From Sclerotiophoma versabilis (Eukaryota > Ascomycota > Dothideomycetes > Pleosporales > Didymellaceae), in contig JAAROD010000029.1 of the NCBI GenBank assembly GCA_012274445.1, positions 1,488,001 through 1,552,000 on the forward strand: a DNA stretch of 64,000 nt, read 5' to 3'. The notes beneath the pieces are model-generated. The model did not search any database, was not told the origin of the DNA, and worked only from the letters and a program-made list of their open reading frames with translations. Position numbers and translations under genes: made by a program. Positions 11,285-22,457 of the stretch are shown here, one piece after another (the first letter of the stretch is position 1; every line of letters begins with the position of its first letter).

Positions 11285-12324
11285 ATGAAGTCTGCTCTAG
11301 CTGTCTCCACCGTGATAAGCGTTCTCTCAGCAACAGCGGACGCCTTTGCCAACCCTCTATCCTGCAGTGGCACATGCACGAATGCTCATGACCCGTCGCT
11401 GGTCCGCCGTGACGATGGCACCTACTTCCGCTTCAGCACGGGCGGCAAAGTATCCGTTCACACTGCGCCATCCATCCAAGGCCCATGGACTTACAAGGGC
11501 GCGGCGCTCCCCAAGGGGTCCAAGATCAACAAAGCCGGCAACCAAGACCTCTGGGCGCCTGACGTGAGCAAGGTCGGCAACACGTACTACCTGTACTACG
11601 CCGTTTCGGCCTTTGGCAGCCAAAACTCGGCCATTGGCGTGGCGACGTCGACGACCATGGACGTGGGGTCGTGGACGGACCTGGGCAGCACTGGTGTCGA
11701 GTCTGTTGCAGGCAGCAAGTTCAATGCTATTGACGGTAACCTCCAGGCTGCTGATGGCAAGCTGTACATGAACTTTGGCTCGTTCTGGCAAGACATCTTC
11801 CAGATCGAAATGACGGCGGCACCGACCCAGATTGCAAACGCACTCACATCAGCGACGCACAGTGCATTTGTGCCGACGGCACCCTCAGCGCAGGAGGGAT
11901 CGTTTGGATACAAGTTCGGCAACTTTTACTACCTGTTCTTCAGCGTAGGCAGCTGCTGTGGTTATGATACGAACCGGCCTGCTCCCGGGAAGGAGTACAA
12001 GATCCAGGTGTGCCGCTCGAGTTCGGTTTCTGGACCATTTGTGAGTTTACCTACGATTGAGGGTGAAGATGAAAGTCCAGGATGATGCTGACTGTTGTAT
12101 AGGTTGACCAGAGCGGCAAGTCTTGCCTCCAGGGTGGCGGAACTACTGTTCTCCAGTCTCACGACTTTGTGTACGGGCCGGGTGGCCAGGGTGTCATGAA
12201 CGACCCGTCGCTGGGTCCTGTGATTTACTATCACTACGTTGACACACGTATTGGCTTTGCTGACGGCCAGAAGCAGTTTGGTATCAACAAGCTCGACTTC
12301 TCCAGTGGATGGCCGGTTGTATGA
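11285..12324 (+). CDS. Secreted GH43 endo-1,5-alpha-L-arabinanase
   Basis: Glycoside hydrolase of family 43, 325 aa in two exons (11285-12040 and 12103-12324) around a 62 bp intron with donor GTGAGT and acceptor TAG. A signal peptide (about residues 1-20, hydrophobic, ending ATADA) directs secretion. The three catalytic carboxylates of the five-bladed propeller fold are visible: Asp36 in AHDPS (general base), Asp150 in AIDGNL (pKa modulator) and Glu204 in SAQEGSFGY (general acid). Blade motifs [17 protein letters not shown] and [15 protein letters not shown] are typical of fungal endo-arabinanases, which cut arabinan side chains of pectin. Exon 2 restores the usual C terminus ([14 protein letters not shown]), so length is normal. 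Points to plant-cell-wall degradation. Confidence 0.92.
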
Positions 12325-13436
12325 GGGAGATGGCATCTTTGTCGCCCTAGGCAGACGTGCGAGTCTTTCTTTCTGTATATACTTTCTATTCTTTACCTAC
12401 TTAGTATTTCTTCAACGAGAATTCAAAAATTGACAGGACACACGGTGGAAAGATGAGTGCTTCTCTTGTGCGGATGTGTTGAGCGCCGGCCGCCCTGATC
12501 TAGCGTGAGAAGCAAAAGATTGCGCTTCGATGAACATGCGAGCAAAAGTTGGCGCTTCTTGAATATTGCGCACGATTCCCGTCCTGCTCAGTGGCCGCCA
12601 GAGTGGCAGATTTTTTGGCATGACAGGAGTCTAATTGCATGTACCTGAAATCTTGATCATTACAGTAGGATTCTTGATCATTTCACCACGATTCTTGATT
12701 ATTTGATTATAATCAGCGTCGGGGCGCGTTGACAGGAAGCAGGTGGTTGCAAGAGGGCAAAGCAGGCGCAGGAGCAAGCTAGGACTGCCGACGTCATGCA
12801 GCTTGTCAGGGCCAGGACGTGCTGGCGCGAGCTTCGTTAGGGGCCTCTGACGGTCATGGCGCTGAATGCGGCTAGTGCGTGGCGGGCGTCAAGCGCGGGG
12901 CATGGTGCAGCGGGGGTGTGAAGGTCCACTGCAGGCGGTCTGGAGAGCAGCCGTGGTGGTCGCGGCTCCGGCCTGGTGCAGGTGCTCGAGGTTGAAGTCA
13001 GTGCTGCTGTCCATGTCCGTGTCGGGGTCGGTGTCGAGGTCCACGTCGATGTGGTTGTGTGTGGTCAAGCGTGTTGGGGCGATGGGGGTTGGGTCGCTGC
13101 GGGCCGGGCGGCGAGGGCTAGGTGAAGCAGACGATCGTCAGCACTTGCGGGGATGTGGCGACAACACCACAGCCATCACGACGTGTCGCGCAGGTGCAGC
13201 AGCCAATGGCCAGTCCGGCTTTGGGCTCCACTGCAACTGCGCCGTCACTCGGCCCTGTCGCAGCCATGCGCGCACAGCGCCGACGAGGCGAGCGGCGGCC
13301 AACCTCTTCCCAGCCTCCCAGCAGGCGCACGAGCGCAGCCGTCGCAGTGTATTAACTGCCCGCCCCGTCGCCCTCGGGCAGCGTCCACGATGATGCCAGC
13401 ACCCGTCGCGACTCGGCCTGCGCTAGCGATCCCCCG
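12325..13436. other. Intergenic region with a GC-rich leader
   Basis: No supported gene. An open frame at 12866-13393 is Arg/Gly/Val-rich and looks like a by-product of high GC. Around 12645-12715 there are three imperfect copies of a unit of about 21 bp built on TTCTTGATCATTT. The right part should contain promoter and leader of the DUF3433 gene. Confidence 0.4.
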
Positions 13437-16317
13437 ATGATGAGCGCGGAGCCAGAGTACCAGCTCAAGCACACCAACGGTACGCCAGCCCGACGCGCGC
13501 CCGCCAGCACCACTGACGCCCCGACCAGTCTCCCGCCCCCAGCTGTCGCACTCGAGCTCGCAGCGGAGCATCGCCGCCTCCCAGGCCGCCTCCCAGGCCG
13601 CCTCCGAAGGCTCCCACAGCGCCTCCGAGCACGCCGCCAGCGACGGCGACGACCGAAAGCGACTGCACCACGCCCGCACTGCGCGCCATGAGCAGCTGCA
13701 CACACGCCACCCAGCCCCGCTACCATCCCTTCGAGGCCTCGGCATTCCCAGAGGACAGCCGCCGCCGCTGCCGTCCCACGCCGCACACGCCGCACACCTC
13801 GTCGCCCGCCCCATCTCCGCCATCGCAGAAGAGCGGCGCTCGATGGACGGCAGACGGCGCTCCCGCCCGGACGCCGACTCGCTGCCCACCACGCCCGGCC
13901 AGGACACGACGCCCTACATCCGCTTCGCCATCGACCAGCTCACCCGCGACGAGGAGGTCCGCGGCTCGCGCGTCTATCCCGAGCTGCGCGCGCCCGAGCC
14001 GGACTACCCCGTCGAGCGCATCGTGTCCGACCATGGCCTGGGCTACCTGGCGCAGGAGCAGGACACGCAGCGCCGACTCTCGCAGCACGCCTCGCCGCCC
14101 GCGCACCGCCACTCGATCCGCCACTCGATTCCCCGCAAGCCCCTCGCTGCCCCGCCGAACGTCCAGTTCTCGTCGCCCGCCCCAGCATACGAATCGCCCG
14201 CGCGCACCCGCCCGCCGCCGCCGCACCACTACCACGCCCGCACACCAGCCCAGGCCCAGGCAGAGCCGCTGCTGCACGACGATCCCCGCGCCCAGTACCC
14301 CCAGGCCTCGGCCTTCAGCGCCGACAAGGACGTCTTCGTAGCACACGACCTCGACCACCTGCCGCTGCGCTTCGTCCCTGCGCTCCTCCGCCCACTCTGG
14401 CTAGCCTTCTTCATCGCCCTCTGTCTGCTCATGCTGGCTGCCCTGATCGCTGCCGCCGTCCTGTCGTTGCGAGATGGCGGCAGCGGATTGTGGGACTACA
14501 CCACCTTCGCGGACGGACGCTACTTCGTCTTCCAGTACCTCCCCACACTGCTCGGCATCCTCATCTTTCTCTGGCTCATCCAGATTCAGCTTGCTCTGCA
14601 GAGGATCATCCCCTTCCTGTCCATGGCCTCACACTCCTTCCACCGTCGCTCCGAGGCTGTCTTCCTCGACCTCCACCCCATGCACTTCCTGCTGCCCCGG
14701 ACCGAGCACTTTCGCGCTGGCCATCCGGCTATGGGAGCTTGCTACATCGTCTTTTGGCTGTTCGCATGGACCATACCCCTGCTTGCAGCTTCCTTCAACG
14801 TTCGCTACCACCTGGAAGACTCCGTATGGCGATGGGTCGCCGTACAGGGTGTCATCTGGACCGTTGTCGCCCTGTACATACTTCTCATCCTGGCTTTGAT
14901 CCTCGTTCTGATCACTCTGCGTAAGCCTACTGGCCTCAGGTGGGACCCGCGCTCTCTTGCCGACATCATCGCGCTTCTTGAGCGCTCCAACGTCATGGCT
15001 GAGTACGAGGGATCCGAGACCTTTGTCAAAGCCGACTGGGACCGACTACGCAACCGCGCTGACCGTATTGGATACTGGAGCACCTCAAACCGCAACAACG
15101 ACGTCTTTTATGGAATTGGCGAAGAGAACGGGGAGACACGTCGCTTCTCCATTGAAGAAGGTCGCATCAGAGAAAAGGTTGCAGATCGGACATACCCCGG
15201 ACCAGCCCACAACGACCGCCCAGCCGACTTCCACATCCGCACTGATATCCGCAGTCCTTCCATCCGCTTGCGCTTCCTACCCTGGTACCTGAAAGACGGT
15301 GCAGTCATCGCCTACATCGTGGTTGGCATTGTTCTGCTCATCGCCTTTTACGCCGTTTCCTATGTCAACTCTGCTGTGCGCCTGGGATTCCTTCCAGCTG
15401 TCACAGCACGCACCAACGCCGCTGGCTTCTCGACCTCCAACTTCCTCTATTCCTTCGTTCCCGCCATCATAGGACACTTCCTCTTCCTTGCCATTCTCTC
15501 AGTGGACTACTCGCGCCGTACGCTTCAGCCATACATGGCACTCTCCTCAAAGGGAGGTGCAACAGCAGAGGCATCCCTGCTGCTTGACTACCCATGTCGA
15601 CTTCCCCTCTCCGTCACCCTCTCCGCACTCGTGAACCGGCACTTTGCTACCGCGCTACTCTCCTTCGTCTCGCTGGCTAGCATCAGCATTCCCGTCCTTG
15701 CTGGTGGCTGTTTCTGGACGCAGTACTACAGCACCGACGACGTGGTCCGCGTCTCCGCCGACCTCACAGGCTACTACGCCCTGTGCTTCTTTCTCGCACT
15801 CTACGTCCTGGGCCTCTTCGCACTTCTGCCAGGCAGGAAGCGTGCAGCGCTGCCACATCGTTCCAATAATCTGGCTGAGATCATCAGTTGGATATACCAG
15901 TCACCCATCATCGGCGACCGGGCCTTCAATCGCCCACAAACCAAGCCCGAACTCGTCACCCGACTCATGGGTAACGCATACGCCGACCGCACATTTGCCC
16001 AGTCCGTTCGCTCGCTCGTGCGCGGCGATAGCCCCACAGACCCAGCGCTTGCGGAAAAAGAGAAACTACGTGTCGGTGTACCACAAAGAGACAGCGTGAC
16101 TGATCCTGGCGCAACGCGCTATGGTTTCGGTATCTACCTCGGACGAGACGGTCTGGAACACCTCGGCATCGATCGGGTGCATCGACGTGAGCGTCCAACT
16201 GGATTGGTTATCTGGGAGGAGCAGCAGGGGCACCCGAAGATCAAGAAAAGTAAGAGGAAGAAGAAGAAGAGCAGGCATGACAGGAAGGAAGGAAGTGAAT
16301 CTGAGCAGATGGTATGA
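13437..16317 (+). CDS. DUF3433 polytopic membrane protein
   Basis: Large fungal membrane protein of unknown function, 943 aa. I place a first exon at 13437-13479 (MMSAEPEYQLKHTN), a 49 bp intron (donor GTACGC, acceptor CAG) and a second exon 13529-16317. Splicing is needed because the long frame is coding-like well upstream of its first ATG at 13843 (repeated AASQ units, then acidic/basic text). The N-terminal 280 residues are Ser/Pro/Arg-rich and probably cytosolic. Two DUF3433 halves follow, each with about four transmembrane helices and the conserved motif of a DP.SLADIIALL or NNLAEIISWIYQS type after the helices. The C terminus is a run of Lys/Arg. Family function is not known; plasma-membrane or wall-related roles are guesses. 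Confidence 0.82.
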
Positions 16318-17556
16318 GCTGTCCATCAACGACTGTATTTCACGACTTTATGATCACGTTATTGCAGCATTTACAACGGCGCAGCAGCGATAAGATGGAG
16401 TCTGCTTTTCAGACTGTAACTATTGGCACGATTTAGACGACTTAGACGATATATGTAGATACGACTTTAATAATTCGAGGCTGATGAAACTTAATAAGAT
16501 CACTATTTGCGCATCATCTTTCTTATTGGCAAGCATGTGGAGATTGTAGCGGTTGATGTTGTACACGAGTGAGTCTCTACTATATACCTCACTTCAAACA
16601 AGAAAAGATTGTCTTCACTCCTCAGTTTAAACAAGAAGAGGTTGTCTTCACTATCTCCACTTTGCAACGTGCAACCTAAATCCCACAGCCTCCATCTCCT
16701 TTCATTTTTGATGCCCGCCAATTGTACTAGACATTATCGCTACAGTAGGTCCTCTTGACGTGCTTGCAGACCACTGTAATATAATATGATATCTGTATTA
16801 ATAAGTATGTTCTTAATTAATTATTATAGCATAATTTCCTATTCTATTGAATTAATATAGTCTCTGTTACACCGTGTGTATCCATACACCCTTACTAGAG
16901 GGCCTAAGATGGCCGAGCATTCATGAATGGACTCATTCGAGACAGTTTTTGAACATGCATCTATAAAAACCAGGAAGATTGAAGATTGCCGACAGCACTT
17001 ATCACCCAAATCTTCAATGCATCGCTTGACCAAAAAGGTCACCAGCCATCAGAGTGCAGGACATTGAACACAAACATCATCATGCGTACTGGAATAGGGT
17101 CACCATGTGTCACAGCGACACAGCAGAGTAGCCCCAAATACATCACAACATGATCAAACCTGTGTCTGAACGTCTTCAAGAGAAAAGGCTCAATACGCTA
17201 CTTCTCGCCAACACGCGTGTATCACAATTAAACAGGATTGTTTGAACGATGCGCTACGGAATGCGCCAGCGCTAGAAGAGATTGACGCATACAGAAGAGA
17301 GTGGGTGTATCTGGTTTCTGCACACGATGAAGGGAAGAGGGACCAGATGAGTTGCTACACACAGATAGTCATTTAGTACTTGATTTCGAGAGTTCATTCG
17401 AGTTCGCAAGGCCCGGGGTCCCCAAGCATATAACGATCAAGTATCGTTATAAAAAAGAAAAAAAGATACCATCAAGATCAACATTTTGCCTCAAGACCAG
17501 ATTCAAATTCTATAAGTCGTGTACAAAAGCTTCTCGCATCCAATTCGCTCCTTTCA
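16318..17556. other. Intergenic region, no gene
   Basis: No supported coding region. It holds the DUF3433 gene 3' end and, on the right, the 3' end of the FAH-family gene. An AT-rich stretch lies near 16780-16860. At 16596-16652 a sequence of about 24 bp (AAACAAGA..A..TTGTCTTCACT) is directly repeated with a 33 bp period. Confidence 0.4.
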
Positions 17557-18507
17557 TCAAGCGAACTCGACAGTGTTTCTGAGTGTGCCAATTTCTGGTG
17601 TGATGCTAACTTCCACAACATCCCCTGGCTTCAAGAACTGCGGGTTCTTCATCGCATACCCAACACCCGCACACGTCCCCGTCATGACAACCGTCCCCTT
17701 CTTCAGCGTCGTGCCCTGGCTGCTGAAAGCGACAAGCGTGGGAATCTTGAAGCAAAGGTCATCGATCCCCGAGTTCTGCCTCAACTCGCCGTTCACCCTC
17801 GTCTGCAGCGTGAGCTTACTGGGATCCGGCACAATCTTCGTGCTAACAATCTGCGGTCCAAGCGGCGCATACGTGTCGAAACCCTTGGAGAAGTTCCACT
17901 GCGGGACAGTGCCGGCAAGAGTAGGGTCGCGTTGCCACTTGCGCGATGAGACATCATTGCCGGACATGTAGCCGCCGATGTAGTCGAAAGCTTCGGCTTC
18001 GGAGACGTCCTTGCAGTCTTTGGAGATGATGAAGCAGAGCTCGCCTTCGTAGTCGGCTTGGTTGTCTTGTGCAATCTTGGGAATCACGATAGGGCCTTCA
18101 TGATCTTGGAGGCACGTGTTGGCTTTGATGAATGTGCTTGGGTGCGGCGGCAGGGTGCGGCCTCCTTCTTGGACTATCAACCCTGTCAGCATCATGCACT
18201 CTGCTTCTTCCGTGTGAGCCATAGACTCACTGTGCTTGATGAAATTTAACCCGATGCATCGAATAATGGGTACCTCATCAACAGTCACAGGTCCGAGAAG
18301 CTTCTTGACTGTGACATCCTCATCTGTGACCTTGGTAGCGGGATCGAAGATATCACCATTCGCGACACTGATGACTTTGGCCTTCAGCCCTGTGGCTTCC
18401 GTCGTTGTGCCGACATCGAAATCTGGAGAAGGAAGAATTGGTTGACCCCGCAGTTCGCGGCCATCTGTGGCAATGAAGCGGATGAGTCTATCCCAGTTTG
18501 GTGCCAT
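17557..18507 (-). CDS. Fumarylacetoacetate hydrolase (FAH) family enzyme
   Basis: Predicted 297 aa metal-dependent hydrolase/decarboxylase of the FAHD1/FAH superfamily, which acts on 1,3-dicarbonyl (acylpyruvate-type) compounds. The uninterrupted frame is misleading: 18230-18174 (57 bp) has a GTGAGT donor, a CTGAC branch site and a TAG acceptor, and removing it turns an atypical 19-residue insert into the family-typical GLNFIKHIQEGGR. Exons are therefore 18507-18231 and 18173-17557. Visible core motifs: YEGEL with metal-binding glutamates, YMSGNDVSSR with the third acidic ligand, and the C-terminal GTCAGVGY. The ATG at 18507 (MAPNWDRLIRF) matches the usual start; codons further upstream lack ATG. 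Exact substrate unknown. Confidence 0.88.
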   Translation of the reverse strand: MAPNWDRLIRFIATDGRELRGQPILPSPDFDVGTTTEATGLKAKVISVANGDIFDPATKVTDEDVTVKKLLGPVTVDEVPIIRCIGLNFIKHSESMAHTEEAECMMLTGLIVQEGGRTLPPHPSTFIKANTCLQDHEGPIVIPKIAQDNQADYEGELCFIISKDCKDVSEAEAFDYIGGYMSGNDVSSRKWQRDPTLAGTVPQWNFSKGFDTYAPLGPQIVSTKIVPDPSKLTLQTRVNGELRQNSGIDDLCFKIPTLVAFSSQGTTLKKGTVVMTGTCAGVGYAMKNPQFLKPGDVVEVSITPEIGTLRNTVEFA

Positions 18508-19056
18508 TGTAAGTATATGCGTGCTCAAACGTGTCAACTGAAGTAACAGAAAAACAACTGCTTGAATGGTCGTGGTCTATTATATGCCAGTGGTCGTCAG
18601 AGGGATATACATTCTGCCGGAATACCTTGCCGTTGTCGGCAAGCTCAACCCAACCCCGCGAACGCACGGAAAGAGCAAGCGGGTGGTTCTGGTACCGCCT
18701 GATTGGTTTGAGACAATCATCTTCGGAGCTAGATGTACGGCCGGCGTACAAATCCGCGAACAACATCGCACAAACAACTGTTGACTTGTGTACTTAGTAG
18801 AAGGTATAGTCCAGCCATCTACCTCCACCGAGCGTCGGTCCCGAAGCGCGGACGACACATCCTTGGCTTTCTTGACAAGTATTGTGGCTGCAACAATGTG
18901 ACTCGCACGCAGTGACGTCTGCGAATGAATTTTCGAGAAGAGCAGCAGGGTAGTTGCAAAGACAAGATCGAACATAGCAAGAGACGAAGACAGTTCATGA
19001 AGAGAATGAGCCACTTGGCTCGAGAAAGGGGTATCATTTCAGTCATCAGAGTAATC
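18508..19056. other. Spacer between FAH-family and nog2 genes
   Basis: Contains the promoter and leader of the FAH-family gene and the 3' untranslated region of nog2, both on the minus strand. Only shadow frames are present; no RNA gene was recognised. Confidence 0.5.
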
Positions 19057-21323
19057 CTATGCTTTCCGTTGCCGCTTCTTCGCTTTTGATAACGCTGCAG
19101 ATATTGCCGCGATATCTGCTTCAACATCTTCATCATCTTCACTTGCTTCGTCAACGTCGGGAGTTTCAAGCGATACACCACCGCCGAGCTCTGCTTCCTC
19201 AGACTCATCGTCATCTTCGTCAACCTCATCATCTTCATCGCTGAAGCCATCGAACTCGCCATCGGTCTTCTCGGCCTCATCTTGAGGTGCTCCGGTGATA
19301 TCGACAGTAGCAGCAACACTTGTAGCAGCCTCGCTTCCAGTACCGCGTTTCCTCTTCTTGCTCATCTCACCTAGCGCACCCTCACGGCCCTCGACACCAA
19401 CAGCAGGGCCTTCCTCGCCCTCCTTGTATGGGGGCGGTGTGAACCATGGGAGCTTTCCACGAATCCAGTCGTTCAACACCATCTTGGCAGCACCGTCAAT
19501 GTCAGCCTCACCGCCCTTGAGAAGACGTCCGCTCTTTCTGCAAAGTATCTCAAGGAATGTTACAGCATCAGTAGCAGGCTCCTTCAGCTCGTATGTTCGT
19601 TGCAAATACTTCGGCTGTACCCGCTTGAGAACGGCGGGAATGTATTGTGCCGGGTACTCGACGTTCTCCACTCGGACACTGCCTCTTAGCAGAAGATCCT
19701 CATCTGTGTCGTTTTGGTTGGGCGGTACAATACCAGGGCAGTCGATCATGTAGATTCTCTTCATGAGCGTGATGTACTGCCAGACCTTTGTTTCACCAGC
19801 GATTGGCGCGACGACACAGACCTTCTTTTTCCGCAAAGTGTTGATGATGGATGATTTTCCCGTGTTGGGGTAGCCCACCATACCCACAGAGATCTGCTTG
19901 CGATCGCTGTGGAGGGAGGAGAATTGGCGGAGGAGGGCAATGAGGGAGCCTTTTCCGAACGAGTTGTTGATGTTGGCGTGGAAGGCTATGAGGTATTAGA
20001 GACATGTTTGGTAACAAAGAGCAGTAATACATACCAAGAGTAGGGAACTCTTTGCTGAGATGTCTAACCCAGGCAGCCTATGATGATGTTAGCCATTGTC
20101 TGTATGCTAGTTTGTAAAAGCATAAATAAAGACGGAGGCATGTGTGAAGCGTTACTAAGAGGACCGCCACAAGATCCCGCCAGGCGGAGTCGGCCCTCAA
20201 CTCAAACAGATCACTCTGAACTCTAGCGACAGCAACCAAAACGGAAGCCATCAACCCGCAGCCAAGACGGCGTTGGGACAGCGAGTCGGTCTTACTCTTC
20301 CCAGTTTGTAACAGAACCAGTTCATGAAAGATATTTCGCGAGGAAAAGAATAGGTCCTTGACTTAAAATGGGGAATGAAGGTGGAGGGCAGGGGAAAGGG
20401 AGAGGAGGAGTATGGGGGCAAACTTACTGCTACCTTGGAGGGCACCAGATCGACCTTGTTCAAGACGAAGACCAAATGCTTGTGGGGGGCCTCAGTGCGG
20501 ATGTACTTCTCCACACTGCGGCAACGGGTGCCATCGGGATCACGGGCGTCCAGAACGTGGAGGATAACGTCGCTGGAGTCGATGACCTTGTACAACTCGT
20601 TCCAGATACGCTTCGAGGTACCCTTCATGAAGATGAACTCTCGCGCGGTGGCCAGATCGCCGTCCTTGTTCTCTTCGTCGGGCTCGCCAGAGGTGCCTGA
20701 CAGGAGCTTTGCCTGCTCGAGCCTCTCGGTGTAGTTCTCATGCATGGTGTCTGTGCGGGCGGCGAGGTCCTCGATGGAGCTGAAGTCCAGCTTGGGCTTC
20801 TTGCGCTGGGCCTTGACGCCAAAGGTCTCGGCGAAGGGCTGGGAGGAGACGGCGATCTTGGCGGCGTGCTGCTTGAGGCCGTTGATGTTGCCCTTCTCCT
20901 CGATCAGGCTCATGGGCAGCTTGTTGCGCTTCATGAGGAAAGTGGTGGGGTTTGAGGCCTGGGCCTGGACGGCGGAGCGGAAGGAGTCGAGGGCATCCTG
21001 GGAGATGACGCGGGTGTTGCTGAACCACTTCCTGTTGGGCTCGACGCGGGCCACGGGCGCCTCGCGGGACTGGTAGGAGGCGGCCTTGGTGATGTCGCCG
21101 GCGGCGTTCCTCTGCGCCTTGCCGTCTGTGAGGCGCTTGAGCACCTTGACCTTCTTCGCCGAGCTGCGGTGCGGTTAGCCAGAGGCCTGCACGGCCGCGG
21201 GGCCGCGAGTGCAGTGCGCGCCTACCGGTAGAAGTTCTCGCCCTTGACCTTGACGTTGCCCATGCCATCGCCCGTCTTGCCCTGGCGCTCCTTGCGGGCA
21301 GCCTCTTTCTTGCCGGAACCCAT
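19057..21323 (-). CDS. nog2: Nucleolar GTP-binding protein 2 (Nog2/Nug2)
   Basis: Essential GTPase of late nuclear 60S ribosomal subunit assembly, 601 aa in four exons: 21323-21226, 21163-20428, 20077-20035 (43 bp) and 19985-19057. All junctions have GT/AG ends and keep frame, and the middle ones rebuild AAWVRHLSKEFPTLAFHANI, a conserved stretch. The N-terminal NGP1 domain is followed by a circularly permuted G domain in the order G5-like DARDPDG, G4 NKVD, G1 GYPNTGKSS, G3 DCPG. The C terminus is acidic (Asp/Glu runs) and ends in a basic KKRQRK tail, as expected for nucleolar location. Intron 2 is 350 bp, far longer than others here. The gene is divergently paired with the mS26 gene across 225 bp. 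Confidence 0.95.
20078..20427 (-). ncRNA. Long nog2 intron, candidate snoRNA host
   Basis: Second intron of nog2, 350 bp against about 50-62 bp for its neighbours. In Saccharomyces cerevisiae the NOG2 intron carries the H/ACA snoRNA snR191. Here I find an ANANNA-type box (AGAGTA, about 20293-20298), GC-rich hairpin-forming stretches (for example CCGCC near 20190 facing GGCGG near 20170) and ACA triplets close to the 3' end. I find no C/D signature (no CTGA box) and no clear match to the expected guide for the helix 69 uridines. The assignment is therefore only a hypothesis from synteny and length. Confidence 0.2.
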
Positions 21324-21548
21324 GGTGGCCGAGTGTCGCTGCGTGCGGTGGTGGTGCAGTGGGCGGTGGAGGAGCGACGGCCTATTTTCGCGCGTCGAAC
21401 TTTTTGCAGCTGCGGACTTCCATGCGGCATAGCGTGGCTTGGCAGCATTTTCCGCGCCCGCGACCTCGACGGGGCGACCGCGAGCACCTCCGCCGTGGGC
21501 GAGCAGCAGGCGCACCACAGCGAACACCACCAGCCCATCGTCACCGCA
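21324..21548. promoter_or_regulatory. Divergent promoter between nog2 and mS26
   Basis: The two start codons are 225 bp apart and point away from each other, so both promoters must lie in this segment. It is GC-rich without an obvious TATA box, which fits housekeeping genes. Pairing a cytosolic-ribosome assembly factor with a mitochondrial ribosomal protein suggests co-regulation with growth rate, an inference from position only. Confidence 0.6.
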
Positions 21549-22457
21549 ATGCCGCCCAGGATGCCCGTCCGCGCCCCGTGGGCTGCGCCGGCGCCCGCCC
21601 ACTGCCTCGCCGCCCGCCCCTTCTGCTCGACGCCCGCCGCGCTGGCCCTGGGCCCCCAGTCGCCCAACTACATCGACGTGCCCAAGCCCAAGCAGCCCAC
21701 CTTCCCGCTCGACCCCGCCACCAAGGGCCATCTGCCCGTCCCGCGCGACATCTTCCGCACCCGCAACCAGCACCCGAAGGAGTCGGACGTCTTCCTGGCC
21801 AGGGCGACCAGGGACGCAAAGGACCGCAAGGCGCCTGGGCCCTTCAGCCGCGATGCCGACCTCCGCCTGTACAAGCAGCGCCTGGCCGACGCACGGAAGG
21901 AGGCGCTGAAGGAGGGCGTCAAGGAGCTGCACGCCCGCAAGCTGTCCTCCGAAGCACGCCACCTCGACCGCATACAGAAGAGCGGCGAGCTGCGCACCAA
22001 GCTGGCCATGGCTCCCCGCCGCGACGTCGACCTCCTGACCGAGACGTCCGTGTCCAAGGGCGTGCGTGACTTCCTCGCCGGCACCCTGCCCTCCGCCGAC
22101 AAGAACATCGAGGCACGGAGAAGAGCATACGAGCGCAGGCAGGCCGCCCACCAGGCTGTGCGCGAGTCCCGCCTGCACGACCTGTACACCAACGCCCGCG
22201 CCTTCATCGTCAGCGAGCACCAGCTGGACCAGGCCATCGAGGACGCTTTCGGCACCGACGAGGAGCCAATAGGATGGGACATCAGGGGCAACGTGGGCCC
22301 CCGTGCAAAGGGCCACGAGGGTCTGTCGCCATGGAACGGTCCTATGCCCGAGGGTGTGGGCGACATGATGAACAAGCTGCGCGGTGGAGAGGGTGTTGGC
22401 CTGGCCAAGGATCGTATGAAGAAGCTGGCCGAGGAGCTTACTGGAGGAAAGATGTAA
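21549..22457 (+). CDS. pet123: Mitochondrial small-subunit ribosomal protein mS26 (Pet123)
   Basis: Intronless gene for a 302 aa protein of the fungal mitoribosomal small subunit. The first 25-30 residues (MPPRMPVRAPWAAPAPAHC, then RPFCST) are Arg/Ala-rich without acidic residues, as in a matrix-targeting presequence. The body is a long, Lys/Arg/Glu-rich helical coiled region. The segment LHDLYTNARAFIVSEHQLDQ resembles yeast Pet123, where a similar stretch around FIVTESQL is found; I identify it from that recollection. The C terminus has GWDIRGNVGP and a Gly/Lys-rich tail. The frame is open 72 codons further upstream to 21333, but that part would overlap the nog2 start region and lacks targeting character, so the ATG at 21549 is preferred. 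Confidence 0.8.
   Translation: MPPRMPVRAPWAAPAPAHCLAARPFCSTPAALALGPQSPNYIDVPKPKQPTFPLDPATKGHLPVPRDIFRTRNQHPKESDVFLARATRDAKDRKAPGPFSRDADLRLYKQRLADARKEALKEGVKELHARKLSSEARHLDRIQKSGELRTKLAMAPRRDVDLLTETSVSKGVRDFLAGTLPSADKNIEARRRAYERRQAAHQAVRESRLHDLYTNARAFIVSEHQLDQAIEDAFGTDEEPIGWDIRGNVGPRAKGHEGLSPWNGPMPEGVGDMMNKLRGGEGVGLAKDRMKKLAEELTGGKM

Noticed and set aside
12866..13393. 175-codon plus-strand open frame
   Set aside because: Arg/Val/Gly-rich with no domain, in GC-rich leader sequence; no homologous pattern and several overlapping frames of equal quality.
13688..14358. Long overlapping frames on both strands over the DUF3433 N terminus
   Set aside because: Shadow frames caused by GC-rich codons; the DUF3433 frame has conserved domains and the others do not.
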